A stretch of DNA of 64,000 nt. Source: Ottelia alismoides (taxonomy: Eukaryota > Streptophyta > Magnoliopsida > Alismatales > Hydrocharitaceae). Positions 33,990 to 45,668 of this stretch are shown one piece after another (the stretch's first letter is position 1; each line of letters begins with the position of its first letter). Below the pieces are notes generated by a model. The model was not told the DNA's origin, made no database searches, and worked only from the letters and a program-made list of their open reading frames with translations. A program made the position numbers and the translations under genes. Where the stretch lies: contig JAZKJV010003123.1 in the NCBI GenBank assembly GCA_037367405.1, forward strand, positions 101,820 to 165,819. The letters run 5' to 3'.

Positions 33990-34859
33990 GTGGCTACTAT
34001 TCATGCCATCAACAACCTCCCACCTAAAAATAATGATAAGGGAGAACCTCACATCCTTTGCCAAATCTTTGATCAATACTTCGATCATACTCTTCTCGAT
34101 AGCAGATCCTCCATTAATTTCATGCCATCCTCACTACTCACTGAGTTTGAGTCGAGACCTGTTAGATCTACTAGGATGATCCTTCAGTTTTCTGATAGAT
34201 CAATCATGAGATCAAGGGGCATTCTTGAGGACTTTATTGTAATTGTAGAAGGAATGAGATTCCCAAGTGATTTTGTTGTTATGGATATGGATACCTCTAC
34301 ACCATTACTCTATACTCTGATCATAATTGGTCGACTTTTGCTTCGAATGACTGAGGCGGTAGTTGATTATGGTACTGGAGAGATAACGTTTCACTCCATT
34401 AGTTATAAGGTTAAGATAGAGATGATCTCAGATCCGAAGCCATCACCACTAACAACAACAGTATACAAGAGAGTGACAGTTACAACATATTCTAAGGATT
34501 GTAATTTTCTCGCTGAGTTTAGAAAGACATATATTTTTACAGATTTCATGGACACCCAGACCTTTCCCATAAGGAACACATGGAAATCACATTCAATTTT
34601 GTCTCCCCTGTTGATCATACAGAGTTGCCAATTTATGGATTGTATGGGATGTCTTCTGAGGATCATTCTACATTTTTGGAGCTACCTCCTAGTGATATTT
34701 CTGAGATACTTGTTGAGAATTCTGAACATCCTGATTAACCATTCATTTCAAAGCATAGATCAATTATTCCAGACCTTTTTGATATTTTATAAGCTGAGCC
34801 TACAATGGCCACGATGGATAGTACACATAATGCAGATCATTTACCTTCTACCAGTGTAG
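33990..34859 (+). pseudogene. Element E aspartic protease and linker
   Basis: A 289-residue frame, of which the first half is protease: HAINNLPPKN, LLDSRSSINFMP (DSG changed to DSR), LQFSDRSIMRSRG, and IIIGRLLLRMTEAVVDYGTG. The remainder matches no domain and is probably the decayed protease-polymerase linker. The flanking sequence has stops in the same frame upstream. Confidence 0.8.
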
Positions 34860-35156
34860 TTATAAAGATTGACACAGAGCATCCGAGCTTAAGGCTTTAC
34901 CCTCAAGACTAAAGTATGCCTTCCTTGTGGGTGCCCCCAAATATTTATGGTCATCATCAGTTCGTAGTTGACCAACGATCAGGAATCTCGCTTGATAGAG
35001 GTTCTCGAGAGAAATAGCAAGTACATAGGATGAAATATTTAATATCTCAATGATATTAGTCCAACTTTGTACTCGCATCAAATCTACTTAGAGGATGATA
35101 TCAAGCCCTCCTGTGAATGCCATTGTCGTCTAAATCCGAAACTATAGGATGTTGTC

Positions 35157-35587
35157 ATGAAAGAGATCAAGAAATGGTGTGATGATGGCTTTATTTATCC
35201 CATTTCAGAGTCCAAGTGGTCGACCGATCGCATGTGGTCCCCAAGAAATTCAAGATTACTATCACGACGAATGACCATGGTGGGGAGATTTCAAACCGTG
35301 TACCCACTTCATGGCATATATTGTAGACTACCGACTAATAATAAAAATAACTTTCCACTACCCTTTATTGATCATATTATTGAGAGGTTGGCAGGGAAGG
35401 AGTTCTTTTATTTCTTAGATGGGTACTCAGGATATAATCAGGTTGCAATCGCTCTTGAAAATTAGGAGAAAACTACTTTTGCTTGTCCTTTTGGCACATA
35501 CGTCTTTAGAGGGATGTTCTTTGGATTGTGTAACACCCCCGTTACATTCCAATGGTGTATGTTGGTCATTTTTGCTGGCATGGTAGA
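35157..35587 (+). pseudogene. Element E reverse transcriptase, truncated before the active site
   Basis: The frame 35157-35465 has KEIKKWCDDGFIYPISESKW, NNFPLPFIDHIIERLAGKEF and FLDGYSGYNQVAI. A TAG follows and similarity continues through PFGTYVFRGM and FGLCNTPVTFQ to AGMVD at about 35587. There the polymerase stops a few residues before the FMDD motif and LTR sequence begins. Decayed and not functional. Confidence 0.85.
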
Positions 35588-35928
35588 TCATGAATATGTG
35601 ATTCATCACTCTAAAGGTGATTATTAAGCTCAGTTATCCATAATTCATATGCATTTTATCCATTATCTTGCACAATTAGCATTCATGCATGCATAAATAA
35701 TAATTGCATTTTATCATTCATAATTGGATAAAATAAGAAGCCAAAAATCCCAGCCTAATTGACCTACAAAATAATCTAACTTCCTTAATTTTTAGATAAT
35801 TCATGCTAACTCCAAATCACCAGAAAATACCTCCATTGTGTACAATAACTAACAAGAATAAAAGAAAAATACAAAAAATGTTAACTGAAGTAATTGAGAA
35901 ATAAACCCAAACCCTAATTCTAGGATGA
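35588..35928 (+). repeat. Element E 3' LTR, first segment
   Basis: It aligns with the reverse complement of the end of the D LTR: shared strings include GTGATTCATCA, GCATTCATGCATG and TAACTCCAAATC in the same order. It is interrupted at 35928 by C. The last bases GATGA (35924-35928) are the target duplication. Confidence 0.75.
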
Positions 35929-38900
35929 TGATACAGCTCGGATCCGATTGCGGTTTTAAGTGTTTGGGTTGTCGGTGTAGAGAACCGCAAGGAGACCCGA
36001 GCTTTTACATCAAACAAAGATCAGTTTAAAACCTTACACTATTTCTTTAACCAGGTAAGTGTGCCTGGGTCGAACTCAAGGAGGCATAATAGGATACTTC
36101 GATTTTTTTTATGTGAAAGTATATTTTTGTGATTATTTTATCTCTTCTTAAAGTGATCGAAGAAAAGTGATATTTTTTATGGATTTTGATTTTAAATTTT
36201 ATTTGATTTTATACTTTTTTCCAATTTTTATTTATTTTTCAAAGTGATATTTTTCAAACAATTTACCTATAATATAATATGTAAAGAAAAGGTGAAATAT
36301 AGATGATAATATATAATAGCTAAATTGAAGGAGCAACGGGCTCGAAGAAGACTCAAAAACAAAGCAAAACGGAAGCAAACATCGACAAATAAAAACACGA
36401 TGAAAAAGCGATGAAAACACACAAAAATTAAAGAAAAACCTTGCGGGGATAGTTGTGTAACTACCCTAAAAAACTACGACAAAAATATGTCCAAAGTCCC
36501 CCTACATATCAGGGGTAGAAATGCTATTAGCTAACAAAAGTTATGAAATTTAGTCCTCTTCCAAGGGCTGTTCTGTAAGGAAAATATGATTTATTACAAT
36601 TAGGTCCTTGTGTGGGGACCAAATAGCAATTTCTGGAAACTTGGAAGGCAGGCTAGAAATCTGAAAGACTTCAGGGCTTATTATGCAAAACTTCTACCGA
36701 TTCGGCTTGAACGGCGGAGATTAAAACATCAGGCGCGATCTGAGCCGTCCAATCTTACCACGTGTTGCCAGACTGTAGCCCGATTGTTCTTGGACTGTTG
36801 ACGCAGGTGGCGATGGGTCTGTCTTCTCCGAATTCTTTCCGTCGATCGTTATGAAGCTTGGGCCTCCTATAGGGCCATAGGGGTGGCTCCTCCACCCCTC
36901 GAGCTCGCCTACGGGTGATCACGGCTGGAGATGGTGGGTATCAACGGGAATCAATCGATGAAGTTTAGTAAGTACTGCTTTTGCTGCTGGTGCTCAGGTT
37001 GTCGCACCAACTTTGAATGAGTTTTGCATGATGATTGAAGACTCCAGATGACTTGAGATTGCTCCAGAGGGTAGTTGGATCTGCAAAGATGATCGCTACA
37101 TGCTCGATTTGCGGAGAAATCGGCCAACAAATTATTAATTGCATGATCAAAATGTGTTTCCAGACTTATTGAAGATAGGCATAAAAAATAATGAAAAATG
37201 GATCTTGATTCGATTTGAATATGAAATGATTTGGATGTTGCAATTGAATGAGCATTTAAGATGAAGGAATAAGCATCCTAATGACGAGCTTAACCACGCT
37301 AATGGAGGCACGATGATCGAGAAAGAAATTTGCGAAGATGAATGAGTTACCTGTGAAGTGCAGAGTGTAAGACCTCTGCTGATCGTCACTCGACGGGTCG
37401 ACTTCCCAGAGCTCCACGCGCACGCGGCAGTGATGCAAGGCGGAGTGAACGCCTTGGAACTCCTCCCCGATGAATCTTCTTCCACGCGGGCACCTTTAGC
37501 CGGAGCTGTCACCTCCTGAGCGAGCGGATCGAGGTGAATAAGAGAGGGATCAATCACTGGATTCTAAGCTTCAGGTTGTTAAGAGAAAGTTGTTGAAAAA
37601 CCACCAACTTTGGGGGTTTATAGAGAGATTTCGTGGGCCTCAAGTTTAATCCAAGGGTGGCTGAGTATCTTGGTTGTTAGGAGAGGGGATTCGATGTATT
37701 GGATCGAGTGAAATACATTTAGTGTGTGCGGGAAAATTTGGTGAAGAAGGCCGCTTAGAACAGAAAGGGTACCAGCTTCTTGGAGAAGAAGCCCCAGGTG
37801 CCGACACATGTCAGCACCTGGTTGGCCAGATGTGTTAATATCTTATAAATTCAATAATAAATAGTAAATAGTGTTATTTTAAATAGGTATAAAAATAATT
37901 AATGTAAATAGCTAAATTATCTAATTTATAAAATAATTACTTTTTACAAATAATAATTATAATTCGAAATATAAATATTATATTAATAAATAGGTATAGA
38001 TAAATAAGTTTTGGATTTTTAATCTAATAAATGAATAATTAAAAATTATTTTTTTATTTTCTTAATTATTAGAATAATAAAAAAGAGTTGTGTGAATTTT
38101 TAGGGATTTTAATAAATTAGTTTACATATATTAATAAATACAGGTATAAGTTATCCAGTTCATTTTCATCTGTAAATTAGGGATTTGGATTTTATTAAAA
38201 TAAAAAATAAGCTCCAAAAAATATGACATAAATTATATTAAAAATACAATATCTTGATAATAATTAGAAATTATAATATTAATAAAATTATAAATAATGT
38301 GTTCTATATAAAATAAATATCCCAGAAACCCTGTTGTCAATTGGTCCCAAAACCGACTTTTTACAAACGGACTCCGATTTCAATCCTCTATTAATTAGAG
38401 AATATTATTTTATGAACTTCAAAGGTGAGTAGAGTGAAATTGGAGTTTGTATGAAGAAGTTATGATGTTCGAAAGTTGAGAATTTGACAATTTAAAAGCT
38501 GGATTTCTTGGCATATGTATAGGATAATATTTTTAACTTATTTTTATATTTTTATATACATTTTTAGAAATAATTAGGAAAAGAATTTGGTGAAAAATAT
38601 GTTCATATGTATTAATTAAAAATCAATGAAGATTTGGTATTTATTGGATAAATAATGAGGAATGTGTGAAGTGTAACTTAATTTATTTTTATGGTTTTCT
38701 TTCATTATCTTCCCCTACTTATTGATTTGTCGACCAATCCCTGCTGATTTGGTCTCTGGGGTTTTGTTATAATTATACCTTGCAACTATATTTATATTTA
38801 TAAGCCATATTGTACATATATACATATTTACAATCTGCCTTCTTTTCTTTTTCTTTATTTTTATTCTTTTATTTATTTACATGTTTTTGATGCTTAAAAG

Positions 38901-39022
38901 TGCATTTTTATTCATGAATGAGGTTTTGTTAAAAGATAGGAATTAATGGATATTTACATGTATTTGTTAAGGGTTTTAAGACAAAATGCGACAGATATGT
39001 TAATGAATCATGGATTCATCAA
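35929..39022 (-). repeat. Element C 3' LTR (left copy, 3094 bp)
   Basis: It starts TGATACAGCTCGG and ends TGGATTCATCA. About 37860-38330 is extremely AT-rich; 36600-37560 is GC-richer. The frame at 37147-37557 recurs with differences at 52605-53177 in the other LTR and has no known domain, so it is treated as LTR leader sequence. Confidence 0.92.
37616..37622 (-). promoter_or_regulatory. Candidate TATA box in the element C left LTR
   Basis: The minus strand reads TATAAAC in the context CTCTCTATAAACCCCC. The right LTR has the stronger TATAAAAA at the same place (53237-53244). Confidence 0.5.
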
Positions 39023-41145
39023 CCCTATATACTTAAACTTTGCTGGTCCCTTAGCAAACACATATTTCAAATATAAGGGAAAAATAAGAAAGTTAGAATG
39101 AATTTGTTTTCCAAAACCAATTCATGAGAACAGACAAAGGACAGAGCTCTATCGGTCCTGAAACAAGCATTTTGTCGGACCCTTAACTAGGATTAAGATT
39201 TTATCCCCAACAGTCTTCAAGTTCCACAAATCCTTATTCGAGATCACTTCGTCAGCTAGTTCAGACTCAGTTATTCATATCACAAACTCTATCATCCTTG
39301 AAGTCAATTTGTATAGTGTGTGAATTGATTTAGCTCTTCCTGCTTAAAGGAACGAAGAAACTATCCATCCCGGCTATAAACTTCTATTGCTTCCTCATCC
39401 AGCTACTCTTTCCTCGGAGAGGGAGGTATTCCCTTCTGAGGTCAGTTCGTGCTATGTCCACAATCAAATATAGAGAGAAAGTAGAAGAATGAGAAAAGAA
39501 GTGGAGTGAGACCAGTGTAGACGCATCTCCTTGTGAAGCTCAACCGATGTAGCTAAGTCTCCACTAAGATGTGCAGGCATTTTTGGTGGAAACTTGGACC
39601 ATTGTGGTCGTATTTGTATTTGGTGGCTTCTTCTTTGATTTGACTTTGTAATTTGCTTGCACTGCATTCATCTCTTTGTGCCTTGACGGATATAGCATCT
39701 TTTGCTCCGTCCCTTTTTTGAGGTCTTAGAAAAATTGTGTCAGCAGATCCTTCCCTCTTCCGAAGCGACTATCGCAACCCCAATCTCTCCCTTCTTTAGA
39801 CGTCAATGTCGCAAAGACAAGATAAAAACACACTACCAAGATGTACTGCCCTTCTCTACTCCATGCAAGTCGAGCTAAGTTCATAGTGCATGTGTTCAAT
39901 ATTGGTTCACTGATGCAGAGTTGTACAGATGACACCAAATGGTCTACTTAAGCACATATAAATTGATTTTCCAAATATAGTCTTATGGAACCCAAAGATT
40001 TTAAGTCAAAAGGCCTGAAGAGTCTAAATTCCAGATCCTAACTAGGCTACTTACAATGAAAGTTAAAGGCCGTGATCAAGCTCCATCCTTTAGACTAGAC
40101 TCAATCATTAGTTCCAGAAATCAAACTTATTCTGAAAAATGCGAATGCAAATGCTACAATGTTTTTGTGAAGTCTATTTTACGAATGTACTCATTTTTAT
40201 GGATTTTAAGGTTTTTGTAATTTTTATGACTTTTAGGACTTTGTAAAATTTTTATACATGATTTTTACAAAATATTTTATTGGAGTTAAGTATCTAATGT
40301 ATTTTACAGATTTTATGTACGGAGAATTTTACAATGATTACATGATTTTTACACATGTTTTAATAGATGGGATTTTAAATAATTATTGTACAAAATTTAA
40401 GTACTAATTTAAAATACTAATTTTAATTAAAAATTTTAAATATAAAATTTTAAACATATTTTACTTATTTACAAGGATTTTATAAGTAATAGATATAAGT
40501 ATAAATGGATTTTAGATTAACCCTCACCCACTTTTTATGGATTTATAGATATAGAAAATACATAAAAGTACAAGTTATGGACAAAAGTATATATACAATA
40601 TATGCACACAACCCTATACTTAGCTTGAGCTATGTCCTCATAGCATCAAAAGAGAAAAAGGAGGACATAACTCATGCTAAGTAAAAGTGGGTGAAAAAGA
40701 ATATAAGAAAACAAGTCAGTCAACCCTCCCCTTATACTTACGATCAGGTAATCGTAAGTATAACGGGAGAGCAAAAACGGGATGACTGAGTGAAAAGAAT
40801 ATATAACTAAAGATCAAAAGGAATAAAGAATATGAGATCATCGAAATCACTCGGTCCCCCCTATACTTAGGATAAGGCATCCTAAGTACATAGAAGAATG
40901 TATCCAAAAAATCGGGGACCAGTGATTTGTGAAAAATAAATATACAAAATGGATAGAACAAAATAGAAAATGTGAATCAACGAGCAATCAGTCCCCCCCT
41001 ATACTTAGGATCTGGTATCCTAGGCATAAAAGACGAGCAAAAATAGGGACGATTGTGGTCTACAAGAATATACAAGTGTTGTGGATTTCCAAAAATCGAA
41101 TGGCTCAAAAGTCTTTATACAGGATGAGATGAAGTAAAAGAATAA
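39023..41145 (-). other. Element C 3' non-coding region with polypurine tract
   Basis: The first 15 bases give the sense polypurine tract TTAAGTATATAGGGT. The conserved block TACTCTTTCCTCGGAGAGGG then GGTATTCCCTTCTGAG is at about 39402-39445. The rest is AT-rich with no accepted frame and no env-like coding. The inverted-repeat array occupies the end next to integrase. Confidence 0.8.
40611..41030 (-). repeat. Array of polypurine-tract-like inverted repeats in element C
   Basis: The first member starts at about 40611 (ACCCTATACTTAGCTTGAGC) and pairs, with mismatches, with the block ending ACTCATGCTAAGTA near 40684, a stem of about 20 bp around the string ATGTCCTC. The second is 40732-40744 with 40751-40763 (13 bp; both arms carry a compensatory change relative to other members, TTACGAT with ATCGTAA). 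The third is 40864-40873 with 40879-40888 (10 bp). The fourth is near 40999-41028, imperfect. Confidence 0.88.
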
Positions 41146-41730
41146 TCATAGGTCCTGTACAAAATAGATCACTTCAATACAGGCCAGATGATTAGTAGTC
41201 TCTACGAAGTGCTTCAGCATCTGCCCATTAACCACGAACGATTCTGCACCAGGCGGCTCATCTGATATTGCTATACTTCCATTGTCGTGCACCGTTTTGA
41301 CTATGTAAGATCCTTCCCACTTGCTTTTTAATTTGCCAAGAAAAATTCTTAATCTTGCATTAAACAACCAGACTTTCTGCCTAGGGACAAAGAGCTTGTG
41401 CCGAATATGTTTGTCGTGCCATTTCTTCACTTTGTCCTTATAAATGAGAGTGTTCTCGTATGCTTGATTTCGAATCTCTACCAGCTCATTCAGATCCGTC
41501 TTTCTCTTAGCTCCTGCTTTCTGTGCATTAAGTGAAAATTCTTGAATATCCCATTCAGATTTGTGCATGATCTCTATGGGCAAATGACATGGCTTTCCAT
41601 AAACCAGTCTGAATGGTGAAGAACCTAAGGGAGTTTTATATGCAGTACGATATGCCCAAAGAACGTTATCTAGAGTTTGCGACCAGTTCTTTCTATCCGG
41701 TCGTACTATTTTATGGAGAATTGATTTCAC
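41146..41730 (-). pseudogene. Element C integrase C-terminal part
   Basis: A 194-residue frame: RPDRKNWSQ, YRTAYKTPLGSSPFRLVYGK, HLPIEIMHKSEWDIQEF, YKDKVKKWHDKHIRHKL, and KSKWEGSYIVKTVHDNGSI (the GPY/F-type motif, here GSY). It starts at the duplicated 20-mer that broke the frame. The end is the natural C-terminus (stop at 41146). Confidence 0.9.
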
Positions 41731-41751
41731 CTATGGAGAATTGATTTCACC
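41712..41751. repeat. 20-bp tandem duplication in the integrase of C
   Basis: TATGGAGAATTGATTTCACC occurs twice in a row (41712-41731 and 41732-41751). Twenty bases is not a multiple of three, so it shifts the frame between the two integrase segments. A and B have one copy of the related sequence at this position. Confidence 0.9.
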
Positions 41752-42090
41752 TCCCTATTTGAACTTCAGCCATGCCGTTCGTCTGTGGGTGGTAAGGAGA
41801 AGCTACTCTGTGATCAATGTCGTATTGCTTCACTAGCTTTTTGACCTCCTTATTAATGAAATTGCTACCCCCATCTGAAATAAGAATACGTGGAATCCCG
41901 AATCGTGAAATAATGTGTTCTCTTAGGAACTTGCAAACTATCTTACTGTCTGCGGTTGCGGGTATAGCCTCCACCCATCTACTAACATAATCTACAACGA
42001 GAAGAATGTACTCAAAGCCGCTGCTGGAAGGGAACGGTCCCGTGAAATCTATGCCCCTTCTGTCAACGATCTCGCAAATAATGACGGGTC
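41747..42090 (-). pseudogene. Element C integrase core
   Basis: Minus-strand frame from the solo-LTR insertion to the tandem duplication: [11 protein letters not shown] (first catalytic Asp), [29 protein letters not shown] (second Asp), [17 protein letters not shown] (Glu). All three catalytic residues are present. The frame seems to continue a little beyond 42090 only because the solo LTR happens to be open there. Confidence 0.9.
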
Positions 42091-42800
42091 GCATCTGTTG
42101 GAAATGCGAGCCCACGGCGAGTCATTATGCAATAAATGTTATTGCAATTCACTCCTTAATCTGAAATGAAGAATGAATAATTTGCATAATAGGTCCCTTA
42201 GTACAATTAGGGTTATGTACCATGGCCATCTTGATGATCATACAGCTGTTGATTCAACTATTGAATCATAGAGGCTAGTGCTTGGATGAATATCTAAAGA
42301 GTTAGATTGAGGACTCATCAAGCACCGTCAAATGATTGTTAAGAGATGATCTCCAGCCTGAGTAGGAGATGGCAATCCTTATCTCTGAAGGTTGATATCT
42401 GACCGACCTCTTGATGCAGGTCCTCTGCATAGGAATAGAGATTCGGAGGTGTCAGATTAGTTAGGTCAAAAGAGTTGACTTAACGAGATCGAGATAACCA
42501 AAGTCCTATATCGTATGATGTCATGATATAGGCTCGCATCCTCTGACCGGAGACAGATGTGTTGCTATATGTCTAAGTATGTACATTTGGCAGACCAATA
42601 GGTTGATGACCTAATCAAGGTCTATACACCGGCGCGCTGGTGTGCATATAAGGGCATATGAGTAATACGATCTCTCAAAGGGATCATACAGGTTCAGTTA
42701 CTGAACCGGAAGACATGAGCTCACTCATGAGATATTGGGAAGAATCAAATTCCGTGCGCACGGTCGTCTCGCTTTGGAAGCTTGACTGAATTTGTAGGTT

Positions 42801-42870
42801 TGATATATACTTTTGGAAAGTATATGATCAAGACCTAGGTATGATATATGCTTTTGGAAAGTATATGATC
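42801..42870. repeat. Two copies of a palindromic 29-mer in the solo LTR
   Basis: The unit (TGATATATACTTTTGGAAAG followed by TATATGATC) occurs at 42801-42829 and, with one change, at 42842-42870. Each copy is itself an inverted repeat (ATATACTTT with AAAGTATAT). It lies upstream of the TATA box and so is a possible enhancer-like repeat. Confidence 0.8.
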
Positions 42871-43376
42871 GATACAAACTCCCAATGATCGAATGAGAAA
42901 CTTACTGATAAAACCATGAAGTAGACAGTATAAAGTTGATCGAATACTTCGGGTTTAGTGTGAGTCTTCCAGTATGCAGGATGTACAGGTATTGGGAATA
43001 CCTGAGGGTGATGTGATCATAAACGATTGTATAACCATGACGCTTCCATTCCTAGGGAGTGATGAAACGGGTCTGGATTTTAGTGACTCCTCTCAGTAGA
43101 GAAGTGATCTGATCTTGGTCCAAGTATTGGACATTGATCTGAATGTGATTCAGATACAATGAGAAGATTAGATTTACGGTCTTGATTTAATCAAGCATCT
43201 GTGGGAGGCCCGCGATCTGGATTTGAGATACGATCTCAATATCCATGTCACTATACGTGGAACAATACAATCACCCTGTCCTTATCTCCAAGTATCTGCG
43301 GAGAAAGCGCATTATCCTTGAAGGAGTTCATGGATAATTCTATTGTTGATATATGTATTCGAGCATTGAGAAAAAT

Positions 43377-43640
43377 GGATAATTAAATGTGATTTAATTA
43401 TCATGAGTAATATGAATTTGATTCATGTTATAAAGAGAGTTATCTTAGATAATTAAATGAGATTTAATTATCAAAGATGTAAATAATGTGAATGTGATTC
43501 ATATTATTTGGACACAAGAGAATAGAGATCCGAGATGATTAAATATGATTTAATTATCATGGATATGAATAATGTGGATAGCAATATCCATATTAGTCAT
43601 ATATATTATAAATGTGATTTATAATATATAAGAGAGAGCT
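43377..43640. repeat. Three degenerate tandem repeats with AATTAAAT...ATTTAATT palindromes in the solo LTR
   Basis: Units starting near 43377, 43448 and 43534 each contain AATTAAAT(N)ATTTAATTATCA or a close variant, followed by sequence like GTAATATGAAT...GATTCAT. The spacing is about 70-90 bp. Confidence 0.75.
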
Positions 43641-44154
43641 ATTTGTAATTTACATTTGTTAATTAAATGTTAATGTGAATTGGATTCACATTGGACATCA
43701 AATTGAAAATGTAATTTACATTTTGTTTTGGGTTGTGAATGTGATTGACAATTTTTCAATGGCATGATTGCAATGTTCACAAAATAAATTGGATTTATTT
43801 TTTGTGAAATAATTTGCAACAAAAGTTGTTGCAAATAATGGAGATTACATAAAAGGTGAAATAGCCACCTTCCTAATGGAGGTGGGTGGACGGCCACCAC
43901 TCCCATTAGGAAAGGGAGGCCGTCCCCCCTCTCCACATGGAAGGAGGCTTTCTCTCCTTTCATTATCTCCATGTATTGATGATTTAATTTTGTAATTAAA
44001 TTGTGTTGATTTATCAACATATATTTAATTTAAATTAAATTAATTGTTGTTGTGTTTTTAGCAACAAATCATGACCATTGAAAGAAACACACATTGATGT
44101 GGACCATTGGATTTGTGTTGACACATGGATTGAGATCCATGGATCCCAAAACCC

Positions 44155-44162
44155 TATAAAAG
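44155..44162 (+). promoter_or_regulatory. TATA box of the solo LTR
   Basis: TATAAAAG in the context AACCCTATAAAAGGAGAGG, about 590 bp before the LTR end and followed by a CT-rich stretch (44211-44265), as in many plant retrotransposon promoters. If active it would fire on the plus strand, antisense to element C. Confidence 0.65.
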
Positions 44163-44740
44163 GAGAGGCACCCCATTGCTCTTCTTGACACAGAAGTTGA
44201 GGCAACAAATCTCTCTCTCTCTCATTCTCTCTACACGTCCTCTCTCTATCTCTCTCATGTGTCCGTCCACCATGGATGCCCTAGAGAGGTTCTCCATCGC
44301 CGCAGCATCGTCGTTATGCTGCCCGATGGTTTGTTCGTGGAACTCCGTCTACTTCAGCGTGCCTTGCTCGTGAAGAAGACGTCGGATCTCGTGTGTCGAG
44401 ATCAGGAGATCCGCCGCTTGGATCATCAACATGGATTGCGAGAAGCACGCGGTTCATCCCCACGCTCGCAAGCGTGTCCTCCGTCGGATCGGACTTGAGA
44501 CAGGAGGTCTCTTTGTTTAGAGACTTGATCGCAATTACGCTTCAAGAGGTAAACCTAATACTTTTTTGTGGTTTGGACGAAACGATCCGAGAAGTGTTCT
44601 TGGATCATGTGGTTTCGTCGCATAGAAATTTTTTTAATTTCCGCTGCATAGAACAACTAGTACGACTAGTCGTTCTTCGTCGTATTCGATACGACGATCA
44701 CGCTTCCGTGATGCGCTTGAGGATCTAACCATATCCTTCA

Positions 44741-45104
44741 GCATCGACATTGCATCTCTAGCACTGACTGTCCCTACTGCTCTCTGACAATCCGAGAAAC
44801 TCTTTACGAATGTACAAGCATCTCTAGTAAGAGTTGGCCACCATAATCCACTCTGAAGTACCTTCTACGCTGTCCTCTTCCCTGAGTGATGTCTACCCGC
44901 CTTTAACGAATGACACAAAGTGAGGACACTATTATATTCCTCCCGAGGAATACAACGCCTGTAAACACAATCTGATCCTTCATGAAAAAGAATCGGATCC
45001 TCCCAGTGGTAGTATCGTGCCTTAGAAACTAATCTATCAATTCGATTGGCCAACCCTGAGGACTTTTCTGTGTGACCAGGAAATTCACTATATCTACTTG
45101 CCAA
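44741..45104 (-). pseudogene. Element C integrase zinc-binding region
   Basis: It continues the frame of 44865-45104: [21 protein letters not shown]..., then CHSLKAGRHHSG for the histidines and, past a stop at 44865, SDCQRAVG for the cysteine side. It ends at the GCATC junction with the solo LTR. The start overlaps the RNase H frame in another phase, marking an indel at about 45060. Confidence 0.85.
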
Positions 45105-45540
45105 GGAAGTTCGGTAACTGCAAAGATGCTCTCGTCAGGAAATATCTCTGCAATCTCTGGCGTGTACTCATCTGAAGGCTGTTCTGCCTGTAATCGGGAG
45201 AGGTGATCAGCTACCACATTCTTTATCCCAGGTTTGTCTCTAATGTCCAAATCGAATTCCTGAAGTAAAAGAATCCATCTAAGTAGGCGTGCCTTGGCAT
45301 CTTTCTTTTCCATAAAAAAACGGATAGCTGAATGATCTGTGTAGATTGTGATTTTAGAGCCAAGAAGATAAGATCTGAATTTATCTAAAGTGAATACCAC
45401 TGCCAACAATTCCTTTTCTATCGCAATGTTTTACGTTGAGCATCATCTAAAGTTTTGCTGGCATAGTAGATAGCAACAGGAAGTCCATTCCTCAGTCCTA
45501 ATACAACCCCGACCGCAAAGTCTGAAGCATCTGTCATGAT
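45029..45540 (-). pseudogene. Element C RNase H
   Basis: The frame 45029-45409 has [13 protein letters not shown] (next to the catalytic Glu), [23 protein letters not shown] and VADHLSRLQ. The first Asp, in DASDFAVGVV, is readable upstream at about 45510-45530 in another frame. A frameshift near 45425 separates them. Confidence 0.85.
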
Positions 45541-45668
45541 CTCGAAGGGTAGAGACCAATCAGACAGCTGTAGGACATGAGCACTAATAATATTTTCTTT
45601 TATTATGAGGAAGGCATTAAGATATTTATCATCTAACAGGAACTCGATGTCTTTGCCTAATAATTCAG

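Larger units (their letters stand above)
33850..35928 (+). mobile_element. Element E: old, internally deleted Athila-like element on the plus strand (left segment)
   Basis: E has the opposite orientation to A-D. A gag-protease junction remnant at about 33880-33990 leads into protease, linker and reverse transcriptase up to about 35587. There the frame joins sequence matching the first bases of an Athila-type LTR (TCATGAATATGTGATTCATC compared with the sense start of the D LTR, TGACGAATATGTGATTCATC). RNase H, integrase and the 3' non-coding region are absent between. C is inserted at 35928; the LTR resumes at 54969. The 5' limit of E was not found, so 33850 is approximate. Confidence 0.75.
42096..44740 (+). 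mobile_element. Solo LTR of an unrelated LTR retrotransposon inserted in the integrase of C
   Basis: It starts TGTTGGAAAT and ends ATATCCTTCA, with a perfect 5-bp target duplication GCATC at 42091-42095 and 44741-44745. Removing it together with one GCATC leaves the integrase frame continuous, which confirms the boundaries. It is 2645 bp with one TATA box and no internal gene, primer site or second LTR, so it is best read as a solo LTR left after recombination. The TGTTGGAAAT start is often seen in Ty1/copia LTRs; the superfamily is uncertain. Orientation is inferred from the TATA box followed by a CT-rich leader. Confidence 0.9.

Noticed and set aside
44176..44728. Plus-strand frames after the TATA box of the solo LTR
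   Set aside because: They lie in the CT-rich leader and downstream part of an LTR, overlap each other in different frames, and have no domain.
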